Both the position numbers and the translations under genes were made by a program. A DNA stretch of 64,000 bases from positions 372,001-436,000 of the forward strand of contig NZ_CP036532.1 in the NCBI RefSeq assembly GCF_004331955.1. Reading direction: 5' to 3'. Numbering within the stretch: position 1 is the first letter of the stretch; every line of letters begins with the position of its first letter. The notes under the pieces are model-generated. The model did not search any database. It saw only the letters and a list, made by a program, of their open reading frames with translations, and had not been told where the DNA came from. This document shows, piece after piece, positions 1-7,266 of this stretch. Source of the stretch: Roseitalea porphyridii (GTDB lineage Bacteria; Pseudomonadota; Alphaproteobacteria; Rhizobiales; Rhizobiaceae).

Positions 1-1357
1 TCGTCTGTTCGTCGAACGGCATGGTGCGATCCGGCGAAAGGCTCGCGGACAGTTCGGCGATCTGCGCCTCGAGCGAGCTCATGTCGACGGGCGCCTGTGC
101 CCCTGCGCCGCTGGACAGCATCGCGGTGATCTCGTCGAGGCGATGTTCGAGCTGCGCGATCGACGGCACGTCGGCCCGATCCTGCTCGCTGCGGTCGATC
201 CGCCGGGCGATCTCGGCCATGCGGTCGTCGACCGAGCGCATCACATCTTCGACAGAGCGCTCGGTCAGGGCGGTGGTCTGGCGCAGTTGCGCGTCGATCG
301 CGTCGAGCCGGTCCTCGAGTTCGGCCGTCACGAAATGCGACTGGTCGCCGGAGAGCGTGTCGGCGCGCGACAGCGTGTGGAGCGCTTCGGCGATCTGGTC
401 GATGCGCGCGTTGAGCGCGTCCATCGCCTCACCTGAAACGGTGCCGGGCGCCACGCTCAGCCGCAGCCCGTCGATCCGGGCGGCCAGCTCCTCGAAATGG
501 GCATCGTAATCGGTCGCCGACAGCGCATGGGCGTACTGGTCGACCTGATTGGCAAGCGCGGTGATGCGCGCCTCGACCCGCTCGAGCGTGTCTTCGCCCG
601 CTGCCGCAGACCGTACGGTCGGGATCGAGGCGATCGCCCGGCTGATCTCGTCCAGCCGGGCATCGATCTCGTCGAGCGCCGCAGGCGATGCCTGCGTGCT
701 GTGTCTTGCGACCTGCTCGACCGCGCTCGCCAGCGTGTGCAGATGCGCGTCGAGCGTGTCGAGCTGGGAGGAGCGGGGCAGGTCGCCGATCGCCCGGTGC
801 ATTTCGTCAAGCCGGCCCGACAGGCCCGTCATGTCCTCGCGCGAGGCGAGCGAATGCGGCAGATCGGCAATCTCGCGCTCGATCACCGACCAGCGATCGG
901 TGAGTTCGCGCACCGTGTCCTCGCGCGCGAGCGCGGCGACCTCGGACTTGAGCTGTTCGATATCGCCGCGCAGTCCGGCAAGGTCGGCCGTACCGGACCG
1001 TGTCGCGCGCGCCTGATCCCGCCGCCCGTCACCGGCGCCGCGCATCGACCGGATCTCGTCGCGCAGCGCGTCGAACCCGCCGGTCGACGACTTGATCTGA
1101 CGGCCGACATCCTCGCGCAGCCGTCCGATCTCCCGCTGCAGCTGTTCGGCCCGCGAACGTTCCTGCGGCGCCCTGCGGCGGCCGCTGCGATCCTCGTCGA
1201 TCCGGCTTTGCCGGGCGCGGATGGCCGCAAGGTCACCCTGCGCGCCCTGTCGCCCGTGGCGGGGCTGGCGTGCGCTGCCTTCGACGCGTCGTTCGAGCGT
1301 CGTCAGCGCCTCCTGCAGACGCTCGAGTGTGTTGGCGGTGTCAAAACGCTCACGCAT
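1..1357 (-). CDS. Coiled-coil polarity-type protein, N-terminal part (PodJ/SEL1-repeat protein-like)
   Basis: An open minus-strand frame runs from ATG 1355-1357 (MRERFDTANTLERLQEALTT) off the left edge, giving 452 visible codons without a stop; an in-frame stop lies upstream at 1403-1405. The product is hydrophilic and rich in Arg, Glu, Asp and Ala. It has recurrent heptad-like segments of the type LDEIDARLDEISRAI, so a long discontinuous coiled coil is expected. No membrane segment or enzyme motif is visible. Hyphomicrobiales carry large proteins with this kind of N-terminus followed by Sel1 repeats and a peptidoglycan-binding domain, called PodJ-like polar localization factors. The C-terminal part that would prove this is outside the window, so the name is an inference. 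The gene is divergent from the MerR gene, and the space between carries CtrA-like half sites. Confidence 0.65.
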   Translation of the reverse strand, partial: MRERFDTANTLERLQEALTTLERRVEGSARQPRHGRQGAQGDLAAIRARQSRIDEDRSGRRRAPQERSRAEQLQREIGRLREDVGRQIKSSTGGFDALRDEIRSMRGAGDGRRDQARATRSGTADLAGLRGDIEQLKSEVAALAREDTVRELTDRWSVIEREIADLPHSLASREDMTGLSGRLDEMHRAIGDLPRSSQLDTLDAHLHTLASAVEQVARHSTQASPAALDEIDARLDEISRAIASIPTVRSAAAGEDTLERVEARITALANQVDQYAHALSATDYDAHFEELAARIDGLRLSVAPGTVSGEAMDALNARIDQIAEALHTLSRADTLSGDQSHFVTAELEDRLDAIDAQLRQTTALTERSVEDVMRSVDDRMAEIARRIDRSEQDRADVPSIAQLEHRLDEITAMLSSGAGAQAPVDMSSLEAQIAELSASLSPDRTMPFDEQT

Positions 1358-1457
1358 GAAATGCCTGTTCCCTTGCGGGCGGTGCGAATCGGCGCACCGC
1401 GGTCAAGCCGGCCGGCGGTCGAACGTCGGCCGCAGGCGAACCGGCATGACCAACTCT

Positions 1458-1488
1458 TTAACCAACGTGGTAAACAACGCGTTAACCA
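1458..1488 (+). promoter_or_regulatory. Two CtrA-like half sites in the divergent intergenic region
   Basis: TTAACCA occurs at 1458-1464 and again at 1482-1488, on the same strand and 24 bp apart, about 100 bp upstream of the coiled-coil gene start. CtrA of alphaproteobacteria recognises TTAA-N7-TTAA and TTAACCAT-type half sites. The rest of the 300-bp gap (1358-1657) shows no gene. CtrA control is an inference from motif and context only. Confidence 0.35.
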
Positions 1489-1657
1489 GTGTGACTTCCG
1501 GCAAGTCGGACCCAATGCCGCCCGCTCCGGCCGAAACTGTAACCATGGTGTAACCGTCCGAAACCTTCCCGCGCGCCAGCCGGATTCCTAGGGCTCCTGC
1601 GAAAAGGGGCGACGCTCCCGGTGCTACCGGCGCCGGAAGCGCAGACGGGGTGCGAAG

Positions 1658-2071
1658 ATGACGATGGCGGAAACCATTGAAGGCGCGGCGGACGCGGAAC
1701 CGATCTACAGGATCGGCGAACTGGCGAGCGAGTTCGATATCACGCTCAGGGCTCTGCGCTTTTACGAAGACAAGGGGCTCGTCGAGCCCAGGCGCGTCGG
1801 CAACACCCGGCTTTTTTCCCGCCGCGACCGGGCGCGCCTGAAGCTCATCCTGCTGGGCAAGCGGGTGGGGCTCTCGCTGCAGGATATCAGCGACCTGCTC
1901 GATCTTTACGATCCGGCGGGCGACAACAGGCTCCAGCTCGAACGCGCCGAAGCGATGGGTACCGAACAGCTTGCCCGCCTGCGCGAGGAGCGTGCCTCGC
2001 TCGATGCGGCGATCGAGGAACTCGACGCCACGCTCGCCACAGTGCGCGCGCAACTTGCCGAAAGCGGTTAG
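1658..2071 (+). CDS. MerR family transcriptional regulator (LiuR-like)
   Basis: A 137-residue protein with an N-terminal MerR winged helix-turn-helix: YRIGELASEFDITLRALRFYEDKGL at residues 16-40, then an arginine-rich wing. A long dimerisation helix follows (about 90-135), rich in Glu, Arg and Leu. There is no cysteine, so a metal-sensing MerR is unlikely. In alphaproteobacteria, MerR proteins of this size beside acyl-CoA dehydrogenase genes (LiuR type) control branched-chain amino acid or fatty acid breakdown. The gene is followed after 140 bp by a large palindrome in front of an acyl-CoA dehydrogenase, which is the likely target. The ATG at 1658 is used; a second ATG lies at 1664. Ligand and exact regulon are unknown. 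Confidence 0.85.
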   Translation: MTMAETIEGAADAEPIYRIGELASEFDITLRALRFYEDKGLVEPRRVGNTRLFSRRDRARLKLILLGKRVGLSLQDISDLLDLYDPAGDNRLQLERAEAMGTEQLARLREERASLDAAIEELDATLATVRAQLAESG

Positions 2072-2211
2072 CTGCCCGGGCCGCTCGACGCGCGGTAACG
2101 TCTCCATGATCCGCCGTTCTGCCCGTGGCCCCGGCCGTCGCGATGCTGCCATGCACTGTTCGTATGCATGCGCCGGTGCGCCTGCCCGCAGGCCGCGAAA
2201 GAGTCGCACGT

Positions 2212-2241
2212 AATTTTGACGTTTACGCAAACGTCAAAATT
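2212..2241 (+). promoter_or_regulatory. 30-bp palindromic operator, probable MerR site
   Basis: Arms AATTTTGACGTTT (2212-2224) and AAACGTCAAAATT (2229-2241) are perfect inverted copies around the 4-bp centre ACGC. The site lies 69 bp upstream of the acyl-CoA dehydrogenase ATG and just downstream of the MerR gene. It is AT-rich in a GC-rich background. A related site with the same core (ACGTTTACG-AAACGT) lies at 43962-43982 before a nitronate monooxygenase gene. Confidence 0.75.
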
Positions 2242-2309
2242 TGCTAGGCCGCGACGAGAACAGGCTGCCATCGCCGCGATGGCGGCGCACGCATGATGCG
2301 GAGGAACCC

Positions 2310-4106
2310 ATGCCGAGCTACCACGCCCCGGTCGACGACACGCTCTTCATCCTCAACGATGTCCTCAAATACGAGCGCTTCAACAATCTCCCCGGCTTCG
2401 CCGACGCCACGCCCGACATCGTCGAGGCGGTGCTGCGCGAGGGCGCAAAGCTCGCCGAGGAGGTCTTCTTCCCGCTCAACCAGATCGGCGACCAGCAGGG
2501 CTGCGTGCGTCACGACGATGGCACGGTGACGACGCCCGAGGGCTTCAAGGACGCCTTCGACCAGTTCAAGGAAGGCGGCTGGATGGGCCTTGCCTTCGAC
2601 GAGACCTACGGCGGCCAAGGTCTGCCCTACACGCTGCACACCGCCGTCGGCGAGTACTTCTCCTCGGCCAACATGGCGCTGATGATGTATCCGGGCCTGA
2701 CCCAGGGCGCGATGGCGGCGATCGCCGTGCACGGGTCCGACGAGCAGAAGCAGACCTATCTGCCGAAGATGGTCGAGGGTGCCTGGACCGGCACCATGAA
2801 CCTGACCGAGCCCCACTGCGGCACCGATCTGGGCCTTCTGCGCACAAAGGCCGTGCCGCAGGGCGACGGCACCTACAAGATTTCCGGCCAGAAGATCTTC
2901 ATCTCGGCCGGTGAGCACGACATGAGCGACAACATCATCCATCTGGTGCTGGCGCGCATCGAGGGCGCGCCGGAAGGCACCAAGGGCATCTCGCTGTTCA
3001 TCGTGCCCAAGTACAAGGTCGGCGAGGACGGCTCCGTCGGCGAGCCAAACGGCGTCACCTGCGGCTCGATCGAAGAGAAGATGGGCATCCACGGCAACGC
3101 CACCTGCGTGATGAATTACGACGACGCGGTGGGCACGCTGGTCGGCGAGGAGCACAAGGGCCTGAAGGCCATGTTCATCATGATGAACGAGGCGCGCCTC
3201 GGCGTCGGCCTGCAGGGCCTATCCATGTCCGAGATCGCCTATCAGAACGCCGCCGACTATGCGCGCGAGCGCATCCAGGGCCGGGCGCTGTCGGGCGCGA
3301 AATACCCCGACAGGAAGGCCGATCCGATCATCGTCCATCCGGACGTGCGGCGGAACCTGATGACCATGCGCGCCTTCAACGAGGCCGGTCGCGCCTTCAT
3401 CCTCTGGGCCGCGCTGAAATCGGACGTCGCGCATCGCTCCGAGGACGAGAGCGACCGCGAGCTGAACGAGGAGATGATGGGCCTGCTCACGCCGGTCATC
3501 AAGGGCGTGCTGACCGACAAGGGCTTCGATCATGCCGTCATGGCCCAGCAGATGTATGGCGGGCACGGCTACATCGAGGAATGGGGCATGAGCCAGTACG
3601 TGCGCGACGCGCGCATCGCCATGATCTACGAGGGCGCCAACGGCATCCAGGCGCTCGATCTGGTCGGCCGCAAGCTGCCCGCCAATGGCGGCCGCGCGGT
3701 GCAGGCCTTCTTCAAGGAGATCGGCGATTTCTGCGAGGACAATCGCGACAACGAGCAGCTGAGTTTCTTCACCAAGCACCTGAAGAAGGGACTGAACGAC
3801 CTGCAGGCCGCGACCATGTGGTTCGTCCAGAACGCGATGGCCAAGCCCGACAATGCCGGTGCCGGCAGCCACGACTACATGCACCTGTTCGGCCTGGTGG
3901 CGCTTGGCTACATGTGGGGCCTTCAGGCCAAGGCCGCCCAGGAGAAGATCGCCGAGGGTGCCAATGGCAATGCCAGCTACCTCGAGAACAAGCTGGTCAC
4001 GGCGCGCTATTTCTTCGAACGCGTGATGCCGGAATCGTCGGCCCACGTGGCTCGGATTTCGGCCGGCGCCGAAACGATGATGGCCATTCCCGAAGAGGCG
4101 TTTTAG
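2310..4106 (+). CDS. Acyl-CoA dehydrogenase, long form with C-terminal extension (DmdC/FadE-like)
   Basis: This 598-residue flavoenzyme is predicted to introduce the alpha-beta double bond into acyl-CoA. It has the N-terminal helical domain, the middle FAD-binding beta domain ([13 protein letters not shown], then [14 protein letters not shown]) and the C-terminal helical domain. The catalytic base is probably Glu441 in [16 protein letters not shown]. After that comes the extra domain typical of the roughly 600-residue subfamily, which includes 3-methylmercaptopropionyl-CoA dehydrogenase DmdC and long-chain FadE-type enzymes. The start [12 protein letters not shown] at 2310 is chosen over upstream in-frame codons because GGAGG sits 5 bp before it and the family begins this way. 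The substrate is not settled: the fadA/fadB-like genes downstream favour general fatty acid oxidation, while a DMSP route needs dmdA/B/D elsewhere. The palindrome at 2212-2241 probably controls it. Confidence 0.93.
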   Translation: MPSYHAPVDDTLFILNDVLKYERFNNLPGFADATPDIVEAVLREGAKLAEEVFFPLNQIGDQQGCVRHDDGTVTTPEGFKDAFDQFKEGGWMGLAFDETYGGQGLPYTLHTAVGEYFSSANMALMMYPGLTQGAMAAIAVHGSDEQKQTYLPKMVEGAWTGTMNLTEPHCGTDLGLLRTKAVPQGDGTYKISGQKIFISAGEHDMSDNIIHLVLARIEGAPEGTKGISLFIVPKYKVGEDGSVGEPNGVTCGSIEEKMGIHGNATCVMNYDDAVGTLVGEEHKGLKAMFIMMNEARLGVGLQGLSMSEIAYQNAADYARERIQGRALSGAKYPDRKADPIIVHPDVRRNLMTMRAFNEAGRAFILWAALKSDVAHRSEDESDRELNEEMMGLLTPVIKGVLTDKGFDHAVMAQQMYGGHGYIEEWGMSQYVRDARIAMIYEGANGIQALDLVGRKLPANGGRAVQAFFKEIGDFCEDNRDNEQLSFFTKHLKKGLNDLQAATMWFVQNAMAKPDNAGAGSHDYMHLFGLVALGYMWGLQAKAAQEKIAEGANGNASYLENKLVTARYFFERVMPESSAHVARISAGAETMMAIPEEAF

Positions 4107-4111
4107 GGTCT

Positions 4112-4182
4112 TCCCTTCTCCCCGCGTGCGGGGAGAAGGTGGATGCGCCGGTTCGAGGAACCGGCGCAGACGGATGAGGGGC
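4112..4182 (+). repeat. Rhizobial-type palindromic intergenic repeat with two hairpins (RIME-like)
   Basis: Hairpin one pairs CCTTCTCCCCGC (4114-4125) with GCGGGGAGAAGG (4128-4139). Hairpin two pairs TGCGCCGGTTC with GAACCGGCGCA (allowing the loop, 4144-4168). The element ends in GGATGAGGGGC (4172-4182). This layout matches the short mosaic repeats scattered between genes in Hyphomicrobiales. It lies directly after the acyl-CoA dehydrogenase stop and may also act as its 3' stem-loop. Its last bases supply the only Shine-Dalgarno-like sequence for the GIY-YIG gene that follows. Confidence 0.75.
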
Positions 4183-4191
4183 GGTCGCCGC

Positions 4192-4533
4192 ATGACGGGT
4201 TTCGTCTACATCCTCGCCAACAAGCGGAACGGTACGCTCTATGCTGGCGTCACCTCGGACCTTGAAGGCCGGATGCATGATCACAGGAACGGACTGACGC
4301 CCGGCTTTGCGACAAAATACGGCTGCGACCGGCTGGTCTGGCTCGAGCGACGCCCGAACATCGTGCTGGCGATCCGTCGAGAGAAATCTCTGAAGGACTA
4401 CAAGCGGGCGTGGAAACTCGATCTGATTGCGAAGCTGAATCCGAATTGGGACGATTTGACCGACAGCATCCATGTCATCGACAATCCATACAAACCCAAA
4501 GCCGGCTCCAGATGGAGTGAATTGTATGAATGA
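4192..4533 (+). CDS. GIY-YIG domain single-domain nuclease-like protein
   Basis: This 113-residue protein is almost entirely one GIY-YIG fold. FVYILAN at residues 3-9 and GTLYAGVTSDLEGRMHDH give the degenerate VYI...YAG form of the GIY-YIG motif plus the conserved Arg and His. REKSLKDYKRAWKLDLI and NPNWDDL are family hallmarks. The UPF0213-like relatives are common in alphaproteobacteria and their role is unknown; nuclease activity is not shown for most of them. The start at 4192 is preferred because GAGGGG lies 10 bp upstream and MTGFVYILAN is the usual N-terminus; upstream codons would translate the repeat. The gene is bracketed by palindromic repeats on both sides, which suggests a small insertion between the acyl-CoA dehydrogenase and GST genes. 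Confidence 0.85.
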   Translation: MTGFVYILANKRNGTLYAGVTSDLEGRMHDHRNGLTPGFATKYGCDRLVWLERRPNIVLAIRREKSLKDYKRAWKLDLIAKLNPNWDDLTDSIHVIDNPYKPKAGSRWSELYE

Positions 4534-4551
4534 AGCACCGCACACACCTGT

Positions 4552-4627
4552 GTCATTCCGGAACTTGATTCCGGAATCCATTGTCTCGGTCGGCGCCGTG
4601 GATTCCGGAATCAAGTTCCGGAATGAC
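4552..4627 (+). repeat. Perfect 29-bp inverted repeat with 18-nt loop
   Basis: The left arm (4552-4580) starts GTCATTCCGGAACTTGATTC and the right arm (4599-4627) is its exact reverse complement, ending CCGGAATGAC. Each arm holds two TTCCGGAAT-type submotifs, so each is itself partly symmetric. The element lies 18 bp after the GIY-YIG stop. Such GTCATTCCGG palindromes are dispersed repeats in alphaproteobacteria. It could also fold as a strong 3' hairpin. Confidence 0.8.
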
Positions 4628-4678
4628 GGATCCGTGTTCGGTCACGCGTGTTCTGAGTTTGATTTGCAGTCCACCTGT

Positions 4679-4701
4679 ATCCCGGCGACAAGTGCCGGGA
4701 T
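4679..4701 (+). repeat. Short inverted repeat (ATCCCGGC / GCCGGGAT)
   Basis: Arms ATCCCGGC (4679-4686) and GCCGGGAT (4694-4701) enclose GACAAGT. It resembles another common dispersed palindrome of alphaproteobacteria and ends 24 bp before the GST start. It is the third palindrome within 600 bp. Confidence 0.55.
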
Positions 4702-4725
4702 CACGGAAATGCGCGGAAACCACCC

Positions 4726-5379
4726 ATGACCCAATTCACCCTTCACGGCTTCTGGGAGAGCGGCAACGCCTACAAGGTGGCGCTGATGCTCGAACTCAAC
4801 GACGCCGACTGGCGCTGCGAGCATGTCGCCTTCATGACCGGCGCGACGCGGCGGCCGGAGTTCCGCGCGCTGAACGTGATGGGCGAGGTGCCGGTGCTGA
4901 TCCATCACCGCGACGGCGGTGATTTCAAGTTGACCCAGTCGGGCGCGTGTCTGACCTATCTGGCCAAGCACTTCGGTACCTACGGCCCGCAGACCGAGGC
5001 CGAGGAGTATGACGTCCTGCGCTGGCTTCTGTTCGACAGCCAGAAGGTCTCCGGCCAGGTCGGGCCCCTGCGCTTTCTGCGCTACATGGCCGGACGGCCC
5101 GATGGTCCGGAAACCGACTATCTGCACGGCCGCGCCGTCAGCGCGCTCAAGGTGCTCGATGCCGCCCTTGAGGGAACCGACTGGCTGGTCGGTGGGCGGC
5201 CGACGATCGCCGACATCGCCTGCCAGGGCTATCTGCACTGGCCCGGCCAGATCGGCGTGACCTATGACGAAACGCCCAACATCGGACCCTGGCTGGAGCG
5301 CATCCGCGCCCTGCCCGGTTTCAAGCATTCCGAAGACCTGATGCCCTCGGGCCGCGAGCCACAGACGGCAACGGCCTGA
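4726..5379 (+). CDS. Glutathione S-transferase family protein
   Basis: A 217-residue cytosolic protein with the thioredoxin-like N-terminal domain of GSTs (MTQFTLHGFWESGNAYKVAL). It carries the cis-Pro motif GEVPVLIH near residue 53 and TQSGACLTYLAKHF, which corresponds to the glutathione-contacting ES/QS segment. The alpha-helical C-terminal domain contains the N-capping motif PTIADIACQGYL. The N-terminal catalytic residue is ambiguous (Ser or Asn near residues 12-14), so it could be a conjugating GST or a reductive one. The gene is 24 bp upstream of the thiolase gene on the same strand, so co-transcription is likely. A role with an acyl-CoA pathway intermediate or in detoxification is inference. 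Confidence 0.88.
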   Translation: MTQFTLHGFWESGNAYKVALMLELNDADWRCEHVAFMTGATRRPEFRALNVMGEVPVLIHHRDGGDFKLTQSGACLTYLAKHFGTYGPQTEAEEYDVLRWLLFDSQKVSGQVGPLRFLRYMAGRPDGPETDYLHGRAVSALKVLDAALEGTDWLVGGRPTIADIACQGYLHWPGQIGVTYDETPNIGPWLERIRALPGFKHSEDLMPSGREPQTATA

Positions 5380-5403
5380 CACGAGAACAGACGGGAGATC
5401 CCA

Positions 5404-6612
5404 ATGGCAGACGCCTATGTTTACGACGCGGTGCGCACACCGCGCGGACGCGGCAAGAAGGACGGCAGCCTGCACGAGGTGCCGACGCCGCGCCTTGGCG
5501 CGCACGTTCTGAGCGCGCTGCGCGACCGCAACGGACTGGACACCGGCAAGGTCGACGACGTGATCTTCGGCTGCGTCGATCCGGTCTACGAGGCCGGCGG
5601 CGACATCGCCCGCGCAGCGGTCTTCGAAGCCGGCTACGCAACCGAAGCGCCCGGCATGCAGATCAACCGGTTCTGCGCGTCCGGGCTCGACGCGATCAAT
5701 TTCGGTGCCGCCAAGATCGCGCAAGGGGCCGACGATATCGTCATCGCCGGCGGCGTCGAATCGATGAGCCGCGTCGGCATGGGCGCCTCGGGCGGTGCCT
5801 GGTACATGGACCCGTCCGTGAACATCCCTGCCTATTTCATGCCGCAGGGCGTCTCCGCCGACCTGATTGCCACCAAGTACGGCTTTTCCCGCGACGATGT
5901 GGACGCCTACGCGGTTGAAAGCCAGAAGCGGTCCGCCGAAAGCTGGCAGAACGGGCATTTCAAGAGGTCGGTAATCCCGGTGAAGGATCAGAACGGGCTG
6001 ACCATCCTCGACAGGGACGAGCACATGCGTCCCGGCACCGACATGCAGTCGCTCGGCCAGCTCAACCCGTCCTTCGTCATGCCCGGCCAGATGGGCGGCT
6101 TCGAAGCGGTCGGCATTTCCGGCCATCCGGAAGTGGAAGCGATCAACTATGTCCACCATGCCGGCAATTCATCGGGCATCGTCGACGGCGCGGCCGGCGT
6201 TCTGCTCGGCTCGAAGAAGGGTGGCCGGATGATGGGCCTCGAACCGCGCGCCAGGATCAAGGCGTTCGCCAACATCGGCTCGGATCCAACGCTGATGCTG
6301 ACGGGCCCGGTCGACGTCACCGAGAAGCTGCTCAAGAAGGCGAAGATGACGCTCGACGACATCGACCTGTTCGAGCTGAACGAGGCGTTCGCCGCAGTCG
6401 TCCTGCGCTACATGCAGGCCTTCGACATCGACCATTCGAAGATCAACGTCGCCGGCGGCGCGATCGCCATGGGCCACCCCTTGGGCGCCACCGGCGCGAT
6501 GATCTTCGGCACCGTGCTCGACGAACTCGAACGCCGCGACCTGAACACCGCGCTCGTGACGCTGTGCATCGGCGCCGGCATGGGCACGGCGACCATCATC
6601 GAGCGGGTGTGA
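5404..6612 (+). CDS. Acetyl-CoA C-acyltransferase (thiolase, FadA/FadI-type)
   Basis: A 402-residue thiolase that catalyses the last step of beta-oxidation, CoA-dependent cleavage of 3-ketoacyl-CoA. All catalytic parts are visible: nucleophile Cys91 in [11 protein letters not shown], His358 in [15 protein letters not shown] and Cys388 in [24 protein letters not shown] is the usual loop. Length and motifs fit the degradative thiolase I group. GGGAG sits just before the ATG. The partner FadB/FadJ-type protein is encoded at 7263, with a PaiB-like gene in between, so the two probably form a trifunctional complex. Biosynthetic acetoacetyl-CoA thiolase activity is possible but less likely here. Confidence 0.93.
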   Translation: MADAYVYDAVRTPRGRGKKDGSLHEVPTPRLGAHVLSALRDRNGLDTGKVDDVIFGCVDPVYEAGGDIARAAVFEAGYATEAPGMQINRFCASGLDAINFGAAKIAQGADDIVIAGGVESMSRVGMGASGGAWYMDPSVNIPAYFMPQGVSADLIATKYGFSRDDVDAYAVESQKRSAESWQNGHFKRSVIPVKDQNGLTILDRDEHMRPGTDMQSLGQLNPSFVMPGQMGGFEAVGISGHPEVEAINYVHHAGNSSGIVDGAAGVLLGSKKGGRMMGLEPRARIKAFANIGSDPTLMLTGPVDVTEKLLKKAKMTLDDIDLFELNEAFAAVVLRYMQAFDIDHSKINVAGGAIAMGHPLGATGAMIFGTVLDELERRDLNTALVTLCIGAGMGTATIIERV

Positions 6613-6615
6613 ACG

Positions 6616-7266
6616 ATGTTCCAGCCTGACGAACACAGGCTCGACGACCCGGCCGCGATCGCCGAAGCGGCCCGGGCCATCCAGTTCGCCTGCATCGTGA
6701 CGTCGACCGGATCGGCGTTGCAGGCGACGCACGCGCCATGCGTCGTCAAGGAGCGGGACGGCGACATCGCCGTCGAGTTCCATGTCGCCCGCGCCAATCC
6801 GCACTGGAAGCACGCGACCGAGGGGCCGTCGCTCGCCATCTTTCAGGGCGAGCAGGCCTACATCCATCCGGGCTGGTATCCGACAAAGGCCGAGACCGGA
6901 AAGGCCGTGCCGACGTGGAACTACGTGACGGTGCATCTGCACGGCATGCTCGAGACCATGCGGCCGGGCGAGGAACTGCACCGGCACCTTGAGGAACTGA
7001 CCGCGCTCAACGAGGCGCACCGGGACGAGCCGTGGGCGATCAGCGATGCCCCGGACCGGTACATCGAGACCATGAAGCGCGGCCTTGTCGGCCTGCGCCT
7101 GCGGGTCAGCGAAGCGCATGGCGCGCTCAAGCTGAGCCAGAACAAGAACGATGCCGATCATGCCGGCGTGCTCGCCGGACTGAATGCGTCCGGGGGCGCG
7201 GCCGGAGTGATGGCCGCGCAGATGGCGGAGATCCGGCGCCGGCAAGACACGGGAGAAAACCAGTGA
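6616..7266 (+). CDS. PaiB-like FMN-binding protein
   Basis: This 216-residue protein has a split-barrel flavin-binding fold. The family signature is clear: [12 protein letters not shown], then [14 protein letters not shown] near residues 95-110, and [14 protein letters not shown] near 175. PaiB of Bacillus subtilis was described as a negative regulator of sporulation and protease genes, but most relatives have no DNA-binding motif and their biochemical role is unclear. It begins 3 bp after the thiolase stop, and its own stop overlaps the GTG start of the next gene by 4 bp. It is therefore translationally coupled inside the beta-oxidation operon, which argues for a flavin-related or redox role there rather than sporulation control. 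Confidence 0.88.
   Translation: MFQPDEHRLDDPAAIAEAARAIQFACIVTSTGSALQATHAPCVVKERDGDIAVEFHVARANPHWKHATEGPSLAIFQGEQAYIHPGWYPTKAETGKAVPTWNYVTVHLHGMLETMRPGEELHRHLEELTALNEAHRDEPWAISDAPDRYIETMKRGLVGLRLRVSEAHGALKLSQNKNDADHAGVLAGLNASGGAAGVMAAQMAEIRRRQDTGENQ

Noticed and set aside
4107-4725. Insertion sequence or integron cassette around the GIY-YIG gene
   Set aside because: No transposase, no terminal inverted repeats enclosing the whole block and no target-site duplication could be identified; the palindromes differ from each other.
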